Shown here piece after piece: positions 28,066 through 35,886 of a stretch of 64,000 bases of DNA. Within the stretch, counting starts at the first letter, position 1; each line of letters opens with the position of its first letter. Source of the DNA: Mameliella sp. MMSF_3455 (GTDB lineage Bacteria; Pseudomonadota; Alphaproteobacteria; Rhodobacterales; Rhodobacteraceae); NCBI RefSeq assembly GCF_030733205.1, contig NZ_JASHJL010000016.1:1-64000 (forward strand), in the 5' to 3' direction. The notes below the pieces were generated by a model. That model was not told where the DNA came from. It worked only from the letters and a program-made list of their open reading frames with translations, and searched no databases. A program made the position numbers and the translations under genes.

Positions 28066-29700
28066 ATGAAAAAAGCTCTCTTGGCGCGTTTCGCCAACCG
28101 TGTGGAATTGCCCGACCTGTCCCTGATGCCGGACGAGAAACTGACGCCGGGCCGATGGCGGATCGAGCTCCTGGCGGGTCTTACCGTGGCGCTGGCACTG
28201 GTGCCCGAGGCGGTGGCCTTTGCCTTTGTCGCCGGTGTGCACCCGCTGGTGGGGCTCTACGCCGCTTTCCTGGTGGGACTGGTGACGGCGCTGATTGGCG
28301 GGCGACCGGGCATGATCTCTGGCGCGACCGGGGCGCTGGCGGTGGTCATGGTGGCGCTGGTGGCGCAGCACGGGGTCGAATACCTGTTCGCGACCGTTGT
28401 CCTGATGGGGATCCTGCAGGTGATCGCCGGGGCGCTGCAATGGGGCAAGTTCATCCGGCTGGTGCCGCATCCGGTCATGCTGGGGTTCGTGAACGGACTG
28501 GCGATCGTCATCTTCCTGGCCCAGCTGGGCCAGTTCAAGGTGCCGGGAACAATGGAAAATACCGGTCACGGCATGGGCGGCGGCGAATGGCTTTCGGGGA
28601 TGCCGCTGTACCTGATGCTGGGGCTGACGGTGCTGACGATGGCGATCATCTGGGTCATGCCCAAGATCAGCAAGGTCGTGCCTGCGCCGCTGGTTGGCAT
28701 TGTCGTGGTGGCGGCACTTGTGATCGGGTTCGGACTGGACGTGCCGCGCGTGGGGGATCTCGCCTCGATCCAGGGCGGGCTGCCGCCCTTCCACATTCCG
28801 GCGGTGCCTCTGAACCTCGAAACGCTTGAAATCATTCTGCCTTACGCGGTCATCCTCGCGGCGATCGGGCTGATTGAATCGCTGCTGACCCTGAACCTGG
28901 TCGGAGAGATCACGGGCAAACGCGGCGGCGCCAGCCAGGAGTGCATCGCGCAGGGCGCGTCGAACATCCTGACCGGGTTCTTCGGCGGCATGGGCGGCTG
29001 CGCGATGATCGGCCAGTCGATGATCAACGTGAAATCCGGTGCGCGCACGCGGATCGCGGGCATCGCCGCGGCGCTGTTCCTGCTGATCTTCATCCTCTTT
29101 GCGGCGCCGCTGATCGAATTGATCCCGCTGGCCGCGCTGGTGGGGGTGATGTTCATGGTGGTGATCGGGACGTTTGCCTGGAACTCTTTGACAATCCTCA
29201 GGAAAGTCCCGCTGATGGATGCCTTTGTCATTCTGCTGGTGACGGTCGTCACGGTGATGGAGGACCTTGCCGTCGCGGTTGTCGTCGGTGTCATCGTCTC
29301 GGCCCTGGCCTATGCCTGGAACAACGCGCGGCGCATTCACGCCAGGACCCGCGAATCCCACACCGACCTCGGCGCCAAGGTCTACGAGATCCAGGGGCCG
29401 CTGTTCTTTGGGTCGTCCGACGGGTTCGTGGAATTGTTCGACGTGGAAAACGACCCGGACGTGGTGATCGTGGATTTCAACGAAAGCCGGGTTGTCGACC
29501 AGTCGGCGCTGCAGGCGATCGAGGCGATCGCGGGCAAGTACGAGGAGGCCGGAAAGCGGATCAAGCTGCGCCACCTGAGCCGGGATTGCCACAAGCTCTT
29601 GACCAAGGCCGGGCACCTGATGGTGGATAGCGACGACGACCCGGACTATGAACTGGCGGTCGATTACAACGTCCGAACGGGCATCCTGGGCGGGCACTGA
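28066..29700 (+). CDS. SulP family anion transporter with STAS domain
   Basis: A 544-residue inner-membrane transporter for sulfate, bicarbonate or a similar anion. The start at 28066 follows AGGAAAGGA. The transport domain begins LLAGLTVALALVPEAVAFAFVAGVHPLVGLYAAF, the SulP signature, with about ten further hydrophobic segments to about residue 430. A C-terminal STAS domain (about 440-535) contains VYEIQGPLFFGSSDGFVELF and VVIVDFNESRVVDQSALQAI, with the Ser found at the anti-sigma-antagonist-like site. Substrate cannot be told from the sequence. An imperfect PhaR-like box lies 50 bases upstream (28006-28016). Confidence 0.92.
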   Translation: MKKALLARFANRVELPDLSLMPDEKLTPGRWRIELLAGLTVALALVPEAVAFAFVAGVHPLVGLYAAFLVGLVTALIGGRPGMISGATGALAVVMVALVAQHGVEYLFATVVLMGILQVIAGALQWGKFIRLVPHPVMLGFVNGLAIVIFLAQLGQFKVPGTMENTGHGMGGGEWLSGMPLYLMLGLTVLTMAIIWVMPKISKVVPAPLVGIVVVAALVIGFGLDVPRVGDLASIQGGLPPFHIPAVPLNLETLEIILPYAVILAAIGLIESLLTLNLVGEITGKRGGASQECIAQGASNILTGFFGGMGGCAMIGQSMINVKSGARTRIAGIAAALFLLIFILFAAPLIELIPLAALVGVMFMVVIGTFAWNSLTILRKVPLMDAFVILLVTVVTVMEDLAVAVVVGVIVSALAYAWNNARRIHARTRESHTDLGAKVYEIQGPLFFGSSDGFVELFDVENDPDVVIVDFNESRVVDQSALQAIEAIAGKYEEAGKRIKLRHLSRDCHKLLTKAGHLMVDSDDDPDYELAVDYNVRTGILGGH

Positions 29701-29716
29701 GGCCGGGCGGCACGCT

Positions 29717-29762
29717 GTACGTTTTGTACAAAACGTACGCCGTTTTCAGCATTTTGTACAAA
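29717..29762. promoter_or_regulatory. Two TTTTGTACAAA palindromes 30 bp apart
   Basis: A perfect 22-bp palindrome covers 29717-29738; each half is GTACGTTTTGT. A second palindromic core, TTTTGTACAAA at 29752-29762, has its centre exactly 30 bp further on, about three helical turns. Both lie between the sulP stop and its terminator, so they would be transcribed. They look like paired sites for a dimeric DNA-binding protein, but the protein is unknown. Confidence 0.55.
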
Positions 29763-29780
29763 CCGGCAAGGTTTCGTTAA

Positions 29781-29806
29781 GGGCGCCCGTGAAAGGGCGC
29801 CCTTTT
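29781..29806 (+). terminator. Intrinsic terminator of sulP
   Basis: A perfect 8-bp stem GGGCGCCC / GGGCGCCC with a GTGAAA loop is followed by TTTT. On the other strand the stem is followed by TTAAC, so it may also slow transcription from the convergent acetyltransferase gene. Confidence 0.8.
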
Positions 29807-29811
29807 CCGTT

Positions 29812-30486
29812 TCAGCCGGCGTCTGCCGGTGCCATTTGCTGCAATGCAGCGACGTCCCCGGCCTCCAGCGCCGGACGGGCCCGGGCAACCAACTCGGGCG
29901 GCCAGTCCCACCAGGCCAGCGAATTGAGCACCTCGACCTCTTGCGGGGTGAAGCGCATCCTGACCACCTGCGCCGGGTTGCCGGTGACAACGGCGTAGTC
30001 GGGCACCGTGCCGCGCACCACCGCGCCCGCGCCGACGATGACGCCGTTGCCGATCCGTGCGCCGGGCAGGACCAGCGCGCCATAGCCCAGCCAGACGTCA
30101 TGGCCGATCACCGTGTCGCGGCTGTCGGGCTGGTAGCCCAGCATGGTCGACGGGTCGAAGACCGCGAAGGGAAAGGTGGTCAGCCCGTCCGTCGCGTGAT
30201 TGGCCGAACTGCCGATGAACCGCACCCCGTGGGCGATCTGGCAGTACTTGCCGATGCGCAGCCACTCCTGGCTGAAGGGAAAGAGGTAGGGGGCCAGACG
30301 CGCCGCCCAGTCCTCGGGCGGGTCGAAGTCCGAGGCATAGGTGTAGGCGCCCACCTCGAACCGCGGGTGGTCGATCACGTTTTTCAGGAAAACCGTGCCG
30401 CGATGCGGGGTGCCGTCGGGCAGGATGATGGGAAAGGCCGCGTCGGCTGCGGGCAGGGAAGGACCCGGCATGGATGGATCAGGCAT
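29812..30486 (-). CDS. CatB-type O-acetyltransferase (left-handed beta-helix)
   Basis: A 224-residue hexapeptide-repeat acetyltransferase of the xenobiotic acyltransferase class. Landmarks are GAYTYASDFDPP, RIGKYCQIAHGVRFIGSSANHATDGLTTFPFAVF with the putative catalytic His, VIGHDVWLGYGALVLPGARIGNGVIVGAGAVVRGTVPDYAVVTGNPAQVVRMRF and NSLAWWDWP. Relatives acetylate chloramphenicol, streptogramins or sugars. The actual acceptor is unknown and resistance should not be assumed. The gene converges on sulP. Confidence 0.9.
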   Translation of the reverse strand: MPDPSMPGPSLPAADAAFPIILPDGTPHRGTVFLKNVIDHPRFEVGAYTYASDFDPPEDWAARLAPYLFPFSQEWLRIGKYCQIAHGVRFIGSSANHATDGLTTFPFAVFDPSTMLGYQPDSRDTVIGHDVWLGYGALVLPGARIGNGVIVGAGAVVRGTVPDYAVVTGNPAQVVRMRFTPQEVEVLNSLAWWDWPPELVARARPALEAGDVAALQQMAPADAG

Positions 30487-30803
30487 GATGCCTCCTTTGA
30501 ACTCTGGGAAATGTCAGGGGTTCAAAGGGTCTGGTCCATCGGTGCCTCCATCGTTGAGAGGTCTGGATAGCACGTCCGACGCCGGAATGCGAGAGGGTGG
30601 GGCCATGCGGATCCGCATGGAGGGCATGCGGGGTGTGCGGTTGCAGCCCGAAGCGGAGATAGCACGTCACGAGCCGGTTGGTCGGAGCGGACCTTCGCGG
30701 TTGGTTGTATGATTGTCGGCTGTGCGGGACGAAGCGGGCTTTCGCTGCGACTGCTACGATGGGTCAAATAGTGTGAGCCGAAGTCACAAGAAGGGTATCG
30801 TAG
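30487..30803. other. Gene-free stretch before the low-GC orphan
   Basis: 317 bases with no supported gene. They hold a perfect 18-bp palindrome, CCATGCGGATCCGCATGG (30603-30620), and an 11-bp direct repeat GATAGCACGTC at 30566-30576 and 30658-30668. Base composition shifts toward A+T at about 30740, where the next gene begins. The repeat and palindrome could be operators or traces of an insertion. Confidence 0.5.
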
Positions 30804-31280
30804 ATGGAAATTGCAGGGCGCGCTGACGAACCATGGGATGCATTGTTCATCTTCCATTTCTTGTCGTCACAAGGCGACCAAGTGGTTGCTGAGAAGTTGC
30901 AGGAGTTGATCCTACGCAAAACGAACAATGGGCTGGAATACCGCACACCCATAATTGCTGGAAAGCGAGACGCACCCTTTCGTGTCTTGGGTCGTTTTGT
31001 TGAGAAAAAAGAATGCCTTGATCTCTTATCCGCATGGAACAAACCCGACGGTGAATATGCATTTATGTGCTACGCACCCAACCACGGAATTGCGACTGTA
31101 AGAGATGGGAGAATGGACTGGTGGGCTCTAATTTGCTTTTATTGTTCAAACGCGGGAATTGCCGGGGCACTTGCGCTTTCTGAAAGGTCTGCACCCAACC
31201 GTCTGCTAAATCCAGAAACGAAACTGCAGGAGCGGTTGATTGGCCTACTACCTGAACGACCGTTCCCAATGCGCATGTAA
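30804..31280 (+). CDS. Orphan protein of unknown function in low-GC DNA
   Basis: A 158-residue protein beginning MEIAGRADEPWDALFIFHFL. I do not recognise a family. It looks soluble, with FHFLSSQGDQVVAEKLQELILRK, YRTPIIAGKRDAPFRVLGRF and three Trp-rich or Cys-containing segments (MDWWALICFYCSNAGIAG). No signal peptide is evident. Codon use is visibly more A/T-ending than all neighbours, and the A+T rise covers only this gene and its close flanks (about 30740-31290), which suggests recent horizontal acquisition. The opening phrase on quantities and thresholds recalls small regulatory or immunity-type proteins, but that is not evidence. Confidence 0.6.
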   Translation: MEIAGRADEPWDALFIFHFLSSQGDQVVAEKLQELILRKTNNGLEYRTPIIAGKRDAPFRVLGRFVEKKECLDLLSAWNKPDGEYAFMCYAPNHGIATVRDGRMDWWALICFYCSNAGIAGALALSERSAPNRLLNPETKLQERLIGLLPERPFPMRM

Positions 31281-31391
31281 GTTTGGGCTCCTTGCCAGCT
31301 TTCGCCGCACCCCACGCGAATGACCGCTGTCGGGGAACGAGCGCGACTTTGGCACGCCCGCTCCTCGTCTACGGCAGTTGGTCGCCCGTCG

Positions 31392-31997
31392 TTATTCCCC
31401 CGGGCGCTTCAGTTCGAACTTCTCCCGCACGACGGTGTAGTCGCGATAGCCCATGCGGCTGAGCGGGTTGAAGGTCAGCACGTCGAAGATGCCGTCCTTC
31501 AGGCAATTGTCGCGGATGTGCACGCCGGTCACCTCTCCGAAGACGGCGAAATTGGCCTTGCCGGGCAGTTCCACGATCTGGGTCAGCTTGCATTCCAGGT
31601 TGGCGGGGGCCGCGGCCACGCGTGAACAAGCGATGGTCTCGCACTCTGACTTCTCAAGGCCCGCCTCGGCGAATTCGTCGACCTCCTTGCCGAAGAAGGC
31701 GGAGGTGGCGTTCATCGCGTCGCGCATCTCGTATTCCACGATGTTGACGCAGAAGACGCCGGTTTCGCGGATCTGGGCGACGCTGTCCTTGGTGTCGCCG
31801 CGGTCCTCCTTGGCCGAGGTCGAGGAGAACATGACCTGCGGCGGGACGTAGGCAACCGCGTTGAAAAAGGAATAGGGGGCCAGATTGTCGTGCCCGTCGG
31901 ACCCCCGGGTCGAGATCCAGCCGATGGGGCGTGGTGTCACGATGGCGTTGAACGGGTTGTGCGGCAGGCCGTGGCCATCCTCGGGACGATAGAACAA
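31392..31997 (-). CDS. Flavin reductase family protein (FMN-binding split barrel)
   Basis: A 201-residue flavoprotein of the flavin reductase-like/DIM6-NTAB group. The start is taken as the TTG complementary to 31995-31997 (MFYRPEDGHGLPHNPFNAIV), because AGGAG lies eight bases before it and family members begin at this point. Motifs are PRPIGWISTRGSDGHDNLAPYSFFNAVAYVPPQVMFSST, the FMN-binding region, and ETGVFCVNIVEYEM. The partner or substrate is not identifiable. It is divergent from the GNAT gene at 32081. Confidence 0.85.
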   Translation of the reverse strand: MFYRPEDGHGLPHNPFNAIVTPRPIGWISTRGSDGHDNLAPYSFFNAVAYVPPQVMFSSTSAKEDRGDTKDSVAQIRETGVFCVNIVEYEMRDAMNATSAFFGKEVDEFAEAGLEKSECETIACSRVAAAPANLECKLTQIVELPGKANFAVFGEVTGVHIRDNCLKDGIFDVLTFNPLSRMGYRDYTVVREKFELKRPGE

Positions 31998-32080
31998 GGG
32001 CGTCGCTCCTGTTTGCGCGTGGGTTTGTCGCGTGATACGCGGCCTTGCGCCGGAATGCACGGGGGCAGGGGGCAGGACTG

Positions 32081-32566
32081 GTGTTCACGCTTGCACAGGA
32101 AACAGCGGACGACTGGTGGGAGGTCGAGGCCCTTTACGACCTCGCCTTTGCGCCGGGGCGCTCGGCGCTGTCGTCCTACCGCCTGCGCGAGGACGTGGCA
32201 CCCGTGGCGGCCCTGTGCCGCGTGGCGCGGGACGAGAGCGGGACCCTCGGCGGAGCGATCCGCTATTGGCCGGTGCGTGTCGGGGATCACGACGCGCTGC
32301 TCCTGGGGCCGGTCGCGGTGCACCCCATCGCCCAGGGCGAGGGGCTGGGCGCGGCGCTGATCCGGGACACGGTGGCGCGGGCAGGGGAACTGGGCCTTGC
32401 GCGGGTGCTGCTGGTGGGGGATGCGCCCTATTACGGGCGCTTCGGGTTCCAGCGTCTGGAGGGCGTCGAGATGCCGCCGCCGACCAACCCGGACCGGGTC
32501 CTGGGGCTGGAGCTGGTGCCCGGCGCCTGGGCGGGTGTCGCGGGGGCGGTGACGCGCGCGGCTTGA
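32081..32566 (+). CDS. GNAT N-acetyltransferase (YhbS-like)
   Basis: A 161-residue acetyltransferase. The GTG at 32081 (MFTLAQETADDWWEVEALYDLAF) is preferred because family members begin here and a G-rich site precedes it; an ATG at 32045 is in frame but lies in the divergent promoter. The acetyl-CoA loop is AVHPIAQGEGLGAALIRDTV, and VLLVGDAPYYGRFGFQRLEGVEMPPP is typical of the YhbS group. The next gene begins 50 bases downstream. Confidence 0.87.
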   Translation: MFTLAQETADDWWEVEALYDLAFAPGRSALSSYRLREDVAPVAALCRVARDESGTLGGAIRYWPVRVGDHDALLLGPVAVHPIAQGEGLGAALIRDTVARAGELGLARVLLVGDAPYYGRFGFQRLEGVEMPPPTNPDRVLGLELVPGAWAGVAGAVTRAA

Positions 32567-32616
32567 TCGCGGGCCTGTCTGATCCCATCTTTTGGGGGAT
32601 CGAGGAGGGTCTGGAC

Positions 32617-33381
32617 GTGAGCGATACGAAACTTCCTGTGCGGTCCCACGAGGCGGAAATAGCCGCCCTGGCCAAGCGTTACGATGAGGCCGGGTCCATC
32701 GGGATGCAGGTCCTGTCGCTGATTGGCGGGCAGGCGGGCAACCTGCTGGAACGGCTGCCGGACCATGCCAAGGACCGGCTGGAAGAGGCGACGCGGCGGG
32801 CGCTGACCGTGGCGATGCAGGCGGCGCAGCAGTCGCGCGGCATGGTGCCGGACCAGAAGGGCTGGCTGAACACGGCGCTGGCCACGGCGATGGGCGCGGC
32901 GGGCGGATCGGGCGGTTTGCCGACGGCGCTGGCCGAACTGCCGGTCACGGTGACGGTGCTGTTTCGGGCGATTCAGGGAATCGCGGCGGAATACGGGTTC
33001 GACCCGAATGATCCGGAGGTGGCGCGGGAATGCCTGACGGTCTTTGCGGTGGCGGGCCCGCTGGAAGAGGATGACGGCGCCGAGATGGGGTTCCTGGCGG
33101 CACGGGTGACGGTGACCGGCGCGGCGGTGCACAGCCTGATCGCGCGGATCGCGCCGAAACTGTCCGTCGCGATGGGGCAGAAGCTGGCGGCGCAGACGGT
33201 GCCGGTGCTGGGCGCCGTGGCGGGGGCGGCGACGAATTACGCCTATACCAGCTATTACCAGCAGATGGCGCATGTGCATTTCGGCCTGCTGGCGTTGGCG
33301 GAACGGTCCGGCCTGCCGCGGGACGAACTGGTGGCCGAGCTGAAAGAGCAGATGGCGGAACCGCGGTTAACGCGGAATTAG
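32617..33381 (+). CDS. EcsC family protein
   Basis: A 254-residue protein resembling the EcsC family. The GTG at 32617 follows GGAGG at a suitable distance. The body is helical and Ala/Gly-rich, with IGMQVLSLIGGQAGNLLERLP, LNTALATAMGAAGGSGGLPTALAELPVTVTVLFRAIQGIAAEYGFDP and GAVAGAATNYAYTSYYQQMAHVHFGLLALAER. The hydrophobic stretches suggest membrane contact. EcsC members are often linked to ABC transporters or protein processing; none is adjacent here and the role is unknown. Confidence 0.82.
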   Translation: MSDTKLPVRSHEAEIAALAKRYDEAGSIGMQVLSLIGGQAGNLLERLPDHAKDRLEEATRRALTVAMQAAQQSRGMVPDQKGWLNTALATAMGAAGGSGGLPTALAELPVTVTVLFRAIQGIAAEYGFDPNDPEVARECLTVFAVAGPLEEDDGAEMGFLAARVTVTGAAVHSLIARIAPKLSVAMGQKLAAQTVPVLGAVAGAATNYAYTSYYQQMAHVHFGLLALAERSGLPRDELVAELKEQMAEPRLTRN

Positions 33382-33606
33382 GCTTAACCGCGGTATGTGA
33401 GTCGTACCGAGGGCGGAAAGCCCCGGAACGAAGCGCCCGTCCCACGACAGGCCCGGCTTCGCCGAAGGCCGCGCCAAAAGCACAGGGGATAGGGTCTCCA
33501 TCCGCGCAGAAAGCGCGGGCGGCGCTCTGGCCAGAACGGTAGGGGCGAACTCGTGTAGACAGTCCTGGAACCCGGTCACATGCCGAAGGCTGTGACCGGG
33601 TTTTTT
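33382..33606 (+). other. Transcribed non-coding stretch ending in a strong terminator (candidate small RNA or 3' UTR)
   Basis: 225 bases after the ecsC-like stop contain several short GC stems (CGGC-TTC-GCCG, GCGC-AGAAA-GCGC). They end in a strong intrinsic terminator at 33571-33606 (10-bp stem plus T6). No plausible coding frame is seen on the plus strand. An open frame on the minus strand through the same bases would read through the terminator hairpin and is rejected. It could be a long 3' UTR, a small RNA, or a dispersed repeat. Confidence 0.4.
33571..33606 (+). terminator. Strong intrinsic terminator
   Basis: A perfect 10-bp stem CCCGGTCACA / TGTGACCGGG with a 10-base loop is followed by T6 at 33601-33606. 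It closes the ecsC-like transcription unit (or a separate small RNA) and faces the convergent cytochrome gene. Confidence 0.9.
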
Positions 33607-33635
33607 CACGGGCTGTTCCCCGGACGCGGGCCCGG

Positions 33636-34058
33636 TCAGTCGTGCGGCGGATTGCGGCTGGCGTGGATCTCGCGGATGCGGTCCGGCCAGGTCGAGCGGA
33701 TATAGGCCAGCACCTGCCAGATCTCCTCGTCCGACAGCGTGCCCGCGAAGGCCGGCATCCCGCTGGTGAAACTCTTGAGCCCCAGATCGGCCACGACCGC
33801 CTGCCCGCCGCGTTTCGTATAGTCGAAGAGATCGGCGTTGGAATGGTGCCAGGTGTGGCCGGTCTCGTCGTGCGGCGGCGCCGGATAGATGCCGTCGGCG
33901 TCCGGGGTCTGCCAGTCGGGCTGGCCCTGCAGGTCCGCACCGTGACACGCGGCGCAGTTCTCGGCATAGATCACCTTGCCGGCGGCGATGTCGCGCCCGT
34001 CGAGTTCATGCCCCGCAAGGGCCGGCACGGGCAGGAGGGCGAGGACCAGCGCGCGCAT
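33636..34058 (-). CDS. Periplasmic mono-heme cytochrome c
   Basis: A 140-residue class I cytochrome. The ATG complementary to 34056-34058 overlaps the stop of the multicopper oxidase by one base, so this start is used rather than the longer frame. The signal peptide is MRALVLALLPVPALAG. The heme motif is CAACHG in YAENCAACHGADLQG, and the sixth ligand is probably the Met in FTSGMPAFAGTLSDEEIWQVLAYI. It is the third gene of the cytochrome-oxidase set and likely exchanges electrons with the multicopper oxidase. Confidence 0.9.
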   Translation of the reverse strand: MRALVLALLPVPALAGHELDGRDIAAGKVIYAENCAACHGADLQGQPDWQTPDADGIYPAPPHDETGHTWHHSNADLFDYTKRGGQAVVADLGLKSFTSGMPAFAGTLSDEEIWQVLAYIRSTWPDRIREIHASRNPPHD

Positions 34059-35356
34059 CACGCCACCTCGACCCATGTCTTCATGCCCGATGCCTGATGG
34101 CCCAGCATGTGACAATGCAAGAGCCATTTGCCCGGGTTGTCGAAGACCACGAGGATCTCGCGTGTCTCGCCCCGCATCAGCAGGGTGGTGTCGCGCAGGT
34201 CGCCCTCGGTGCCGTCCGCGGTCACCTCGTGAAAGTGGTGCCCGTGCAGGTGGATGCCATGCGGAAAGGCGGTGTCGTTGATCAGCCGCAGGCGCGCGGT
34301 TTCCCCCCGGTCGAAGCTGGCCCAGGGGGCGTCCGGCAGGCCGGAGACGCCGTTGAAGGACCAGATGTCGTCGCCCGCGTGCTGTCCCCCCATCGCGCCG
34401 CCCTGCATCCGCAGGGTCAGGCTGCGGGCGGTGTCAGACGGTGTCGGGCGGTGGTCATCGGGCAGGGCGGCGATGGGTGTGTCGCGTGCGGGCACGGGGG
34501 CCTCGCCGGGTTCGAGCGCGCCCATGACAAAGGCCTCTTCGGGGGTGGGAAAGAGAAAACGGACCGTGTCGGTCACGTCGCCGATCACGTCGATGCGCTG
34601 CGCCGGGGAGAGCGCGACCTGGGACAGGTCGCGCGGTTCCGGCAGGGGACGGCCGTCAAGCGCCACCACCCGGCCCGCGATCCCGTCGAGCACCAGCGGA
34701 AAGACCCGCGCGGTGGCGGTGTTGATGATGCGCAGGCGCAGACGCTGGCCCCGGTGCACCGTGACGTCCGGCAGGATCGCCTTGGCGAAATTGCCCAGCC
34801 GCCCGGCATGGGCAAAGTCGTGCATGTTGCCGAAATCGCCCGCCATCTTGCCGGAAGGCTCCAGCCGCCAGTCGTCGAGGATCACGGTGATGTCGTGATC
34901 GACATCCGGGGGCGCGGCCTCTTCGACGATGAGCGGGCCGTAGAGACCGCGCGCCACCTGTTCCCAGCTCTGGTGGTGCGAGTGATACCAATAGGTGCCC
35001 GCGTCCGGCGCGACAAAGTCGTAGTCGAAGGTGCCGCCGGGGGCGACCGCGTCCTGCGTCAGGCCGGGCACGCCGTCCATCGCGTTGGCGATGCGGATGC
35101 CGTGCCAGTGGAGGGCAGTTGGCTCGGGCAGGTTGTTTTCAAAGGCGACCGACAGGCGGTCGCCCGCGCGCAGGCGCAGTTCCGGGCCGGGGGTCGACCC
35201 GTTGAAGCCAAAGCCGGCCGTCTGTCCCTCTCCGGCATCGAGGATCTGCGAGACCACGGGTTCCGCCCGCAGGGGATGCGGCGCGGCCCAGGCCATGCGC
35301 GGCAGCGCCGAGGCGGCCAGGGTCGTGGCAAGGAACTGGCGGCGGTTCAGCGGCAT
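34058..35356 (-). CDS. Multicopper oxidase, Tat-exported
   Basis: A 432-residue three-domain multicopper oxidase. The start is the ATG complementary to 35354-35356, three bases after the upstream stop and behind GGGAG. A twin-arginine signal (MPLNRRQFLATTLAASALPRMAWA) predicts folded export. All copper motifs are present: LHWHGIRI, YWYHSHHQSWEQVARGLYGP, FPHGIHLHGHHFHEV and LLHCHMLGHQASGMKTWV, where C-H-x3-H-x4-M marks type 1 copper. Similarity to CueO-type copper oxidases is likely. Flanking cytochromes suggest it takes electrons from a c-type cytochrome or detoxifies Cu(I). The substrate is not shown. Confidence 0.92.
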   Translation of the reverse strand: MPLNRRQFLATTLAASALPRMAWAAPHPLRAEPVVSQILDAGEGQTAGFGFNGSTPGPELRLRAGDRLSVAFENNLPEPTALHWHGIRIANAMDGVPGLTQDAVAPGGTFDYDFVAPDAGTYWYHSHHQSWEQVARGLYGPLIVEEAAPPDVDHDITVILDDWRLEPSGKMAGDFGNMHDFAHAGRLGNFAKAILPDVTVHRGQRLRLRIINTATARVFPLVLDGIAGRVVALDGRPLPEPRDLSQVALSPAQRIDVIGDVTDTVRFLFPTPEEAFVMGALEPGEAPVPARDTPIAALPDDHRPTPSDTARSLTLRMQGGAMGGQHAGDDIWSFNGVSGLPDAPWASFDRGETARLRLINDTAFPHGIHLHGHHFHEVTADGTEGDLRDTTLLMRGETREILVVFDNPGKWLLHCHMLGHQASGMKTWVEVA

Positions 35357-35358
35357 GG

Positions 35359-35793
35359 TCACTCCCGGTAGAGGCTGTGGCAGGATTTGCAGGCCTCTCC
35401 CAGCCGCTGCACGGCGGGCACGAGGTCGTCCGGCGTCGTAAGCGAATTCGACACGTCCAGCGCGGCGGTTTCCAGGGCCTCGGCCTTGGCGGTGAAATCG
35501 GCGAAATCGGTCCAGATCGCGGGCTTGGCCTCGGACTTGGGATCGGTTTCGCGTGCCTCGAACAGCGCCGGGGTTTCGGCGGAATGGCGCGCGATGTTCG
35601 CCGCGGCGGCCTGCGCGGCGCTGGCGTCGAAGGTCGTCTGCCCCTTGGCCATGCGGCCCAGCACCTTCATCGCGTCACCGATGGATTTCATCGAGTCCAT
35701 ACGGGCCATGACGGCCTGGTTCTGGACCCCGGAATGGGCAAAGGCGGCGGCGCCGGCCAGGATGAAGAGGCCGGCGAAAATCGGTTTGCGCAT
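35359..35793 (-). CDS. Cytochrome c' (class II, c-556 type)
   Basis: A 144-residue class II cytochrome with signal peptide MRKPIFAGLFILAGAAAFA. The protein is a four-helix bundle by sequence, with the heme motif CKSCH at the extreme C-terminus (LGEACKSCHSLYRE) as in cytochrome c' proteins, and an early Met (SVQNQAVMARMDSMKSIGDAM region) that could be the sixth ligand in a c-556. It is the first gene of the minus-strand set with the multicopper oxidase and the class I cytochrome. Confidence 0.9.
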   Translation of the reverse strand: MRKPIFAGLFILAGAAAFAHSGVQNQAVMARMDSMKSIGDAMKVLGRMAKGQTTFDASAAQAAAANIARHSAETPALFEARETDPKSEAKPAIWTDFADFTAKAEALETAALDVSNSLTTPDDLVPAVQRLGEACKSCHSLYRE

Positions 35794-35886
35794 GTCTGTC
35801 CCCGTGTCTGTCGCGTCGGGGCAGAGTCGAAGCAGGGGCGGCCCCTGTCAAGGCGCCGACGGGCAACTTGGCGTGAGGGGACGCGC

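Noticed and set aside
29839-29849. A perfect CTGC-N3-GCAG box as a PhaR operator
   Set aside because: It lies inside the 3' end of the acetyltransferase coding sequence, far from any start, so it is more likely chance.
33367-33948. A 193-residue minus-strand protein across the cytochrome gene and the terminator
   Set aside because: It would cross the strong hairpin at 33571-33606 and overlaps the true cytochrome c frame; composition is not coding-like.
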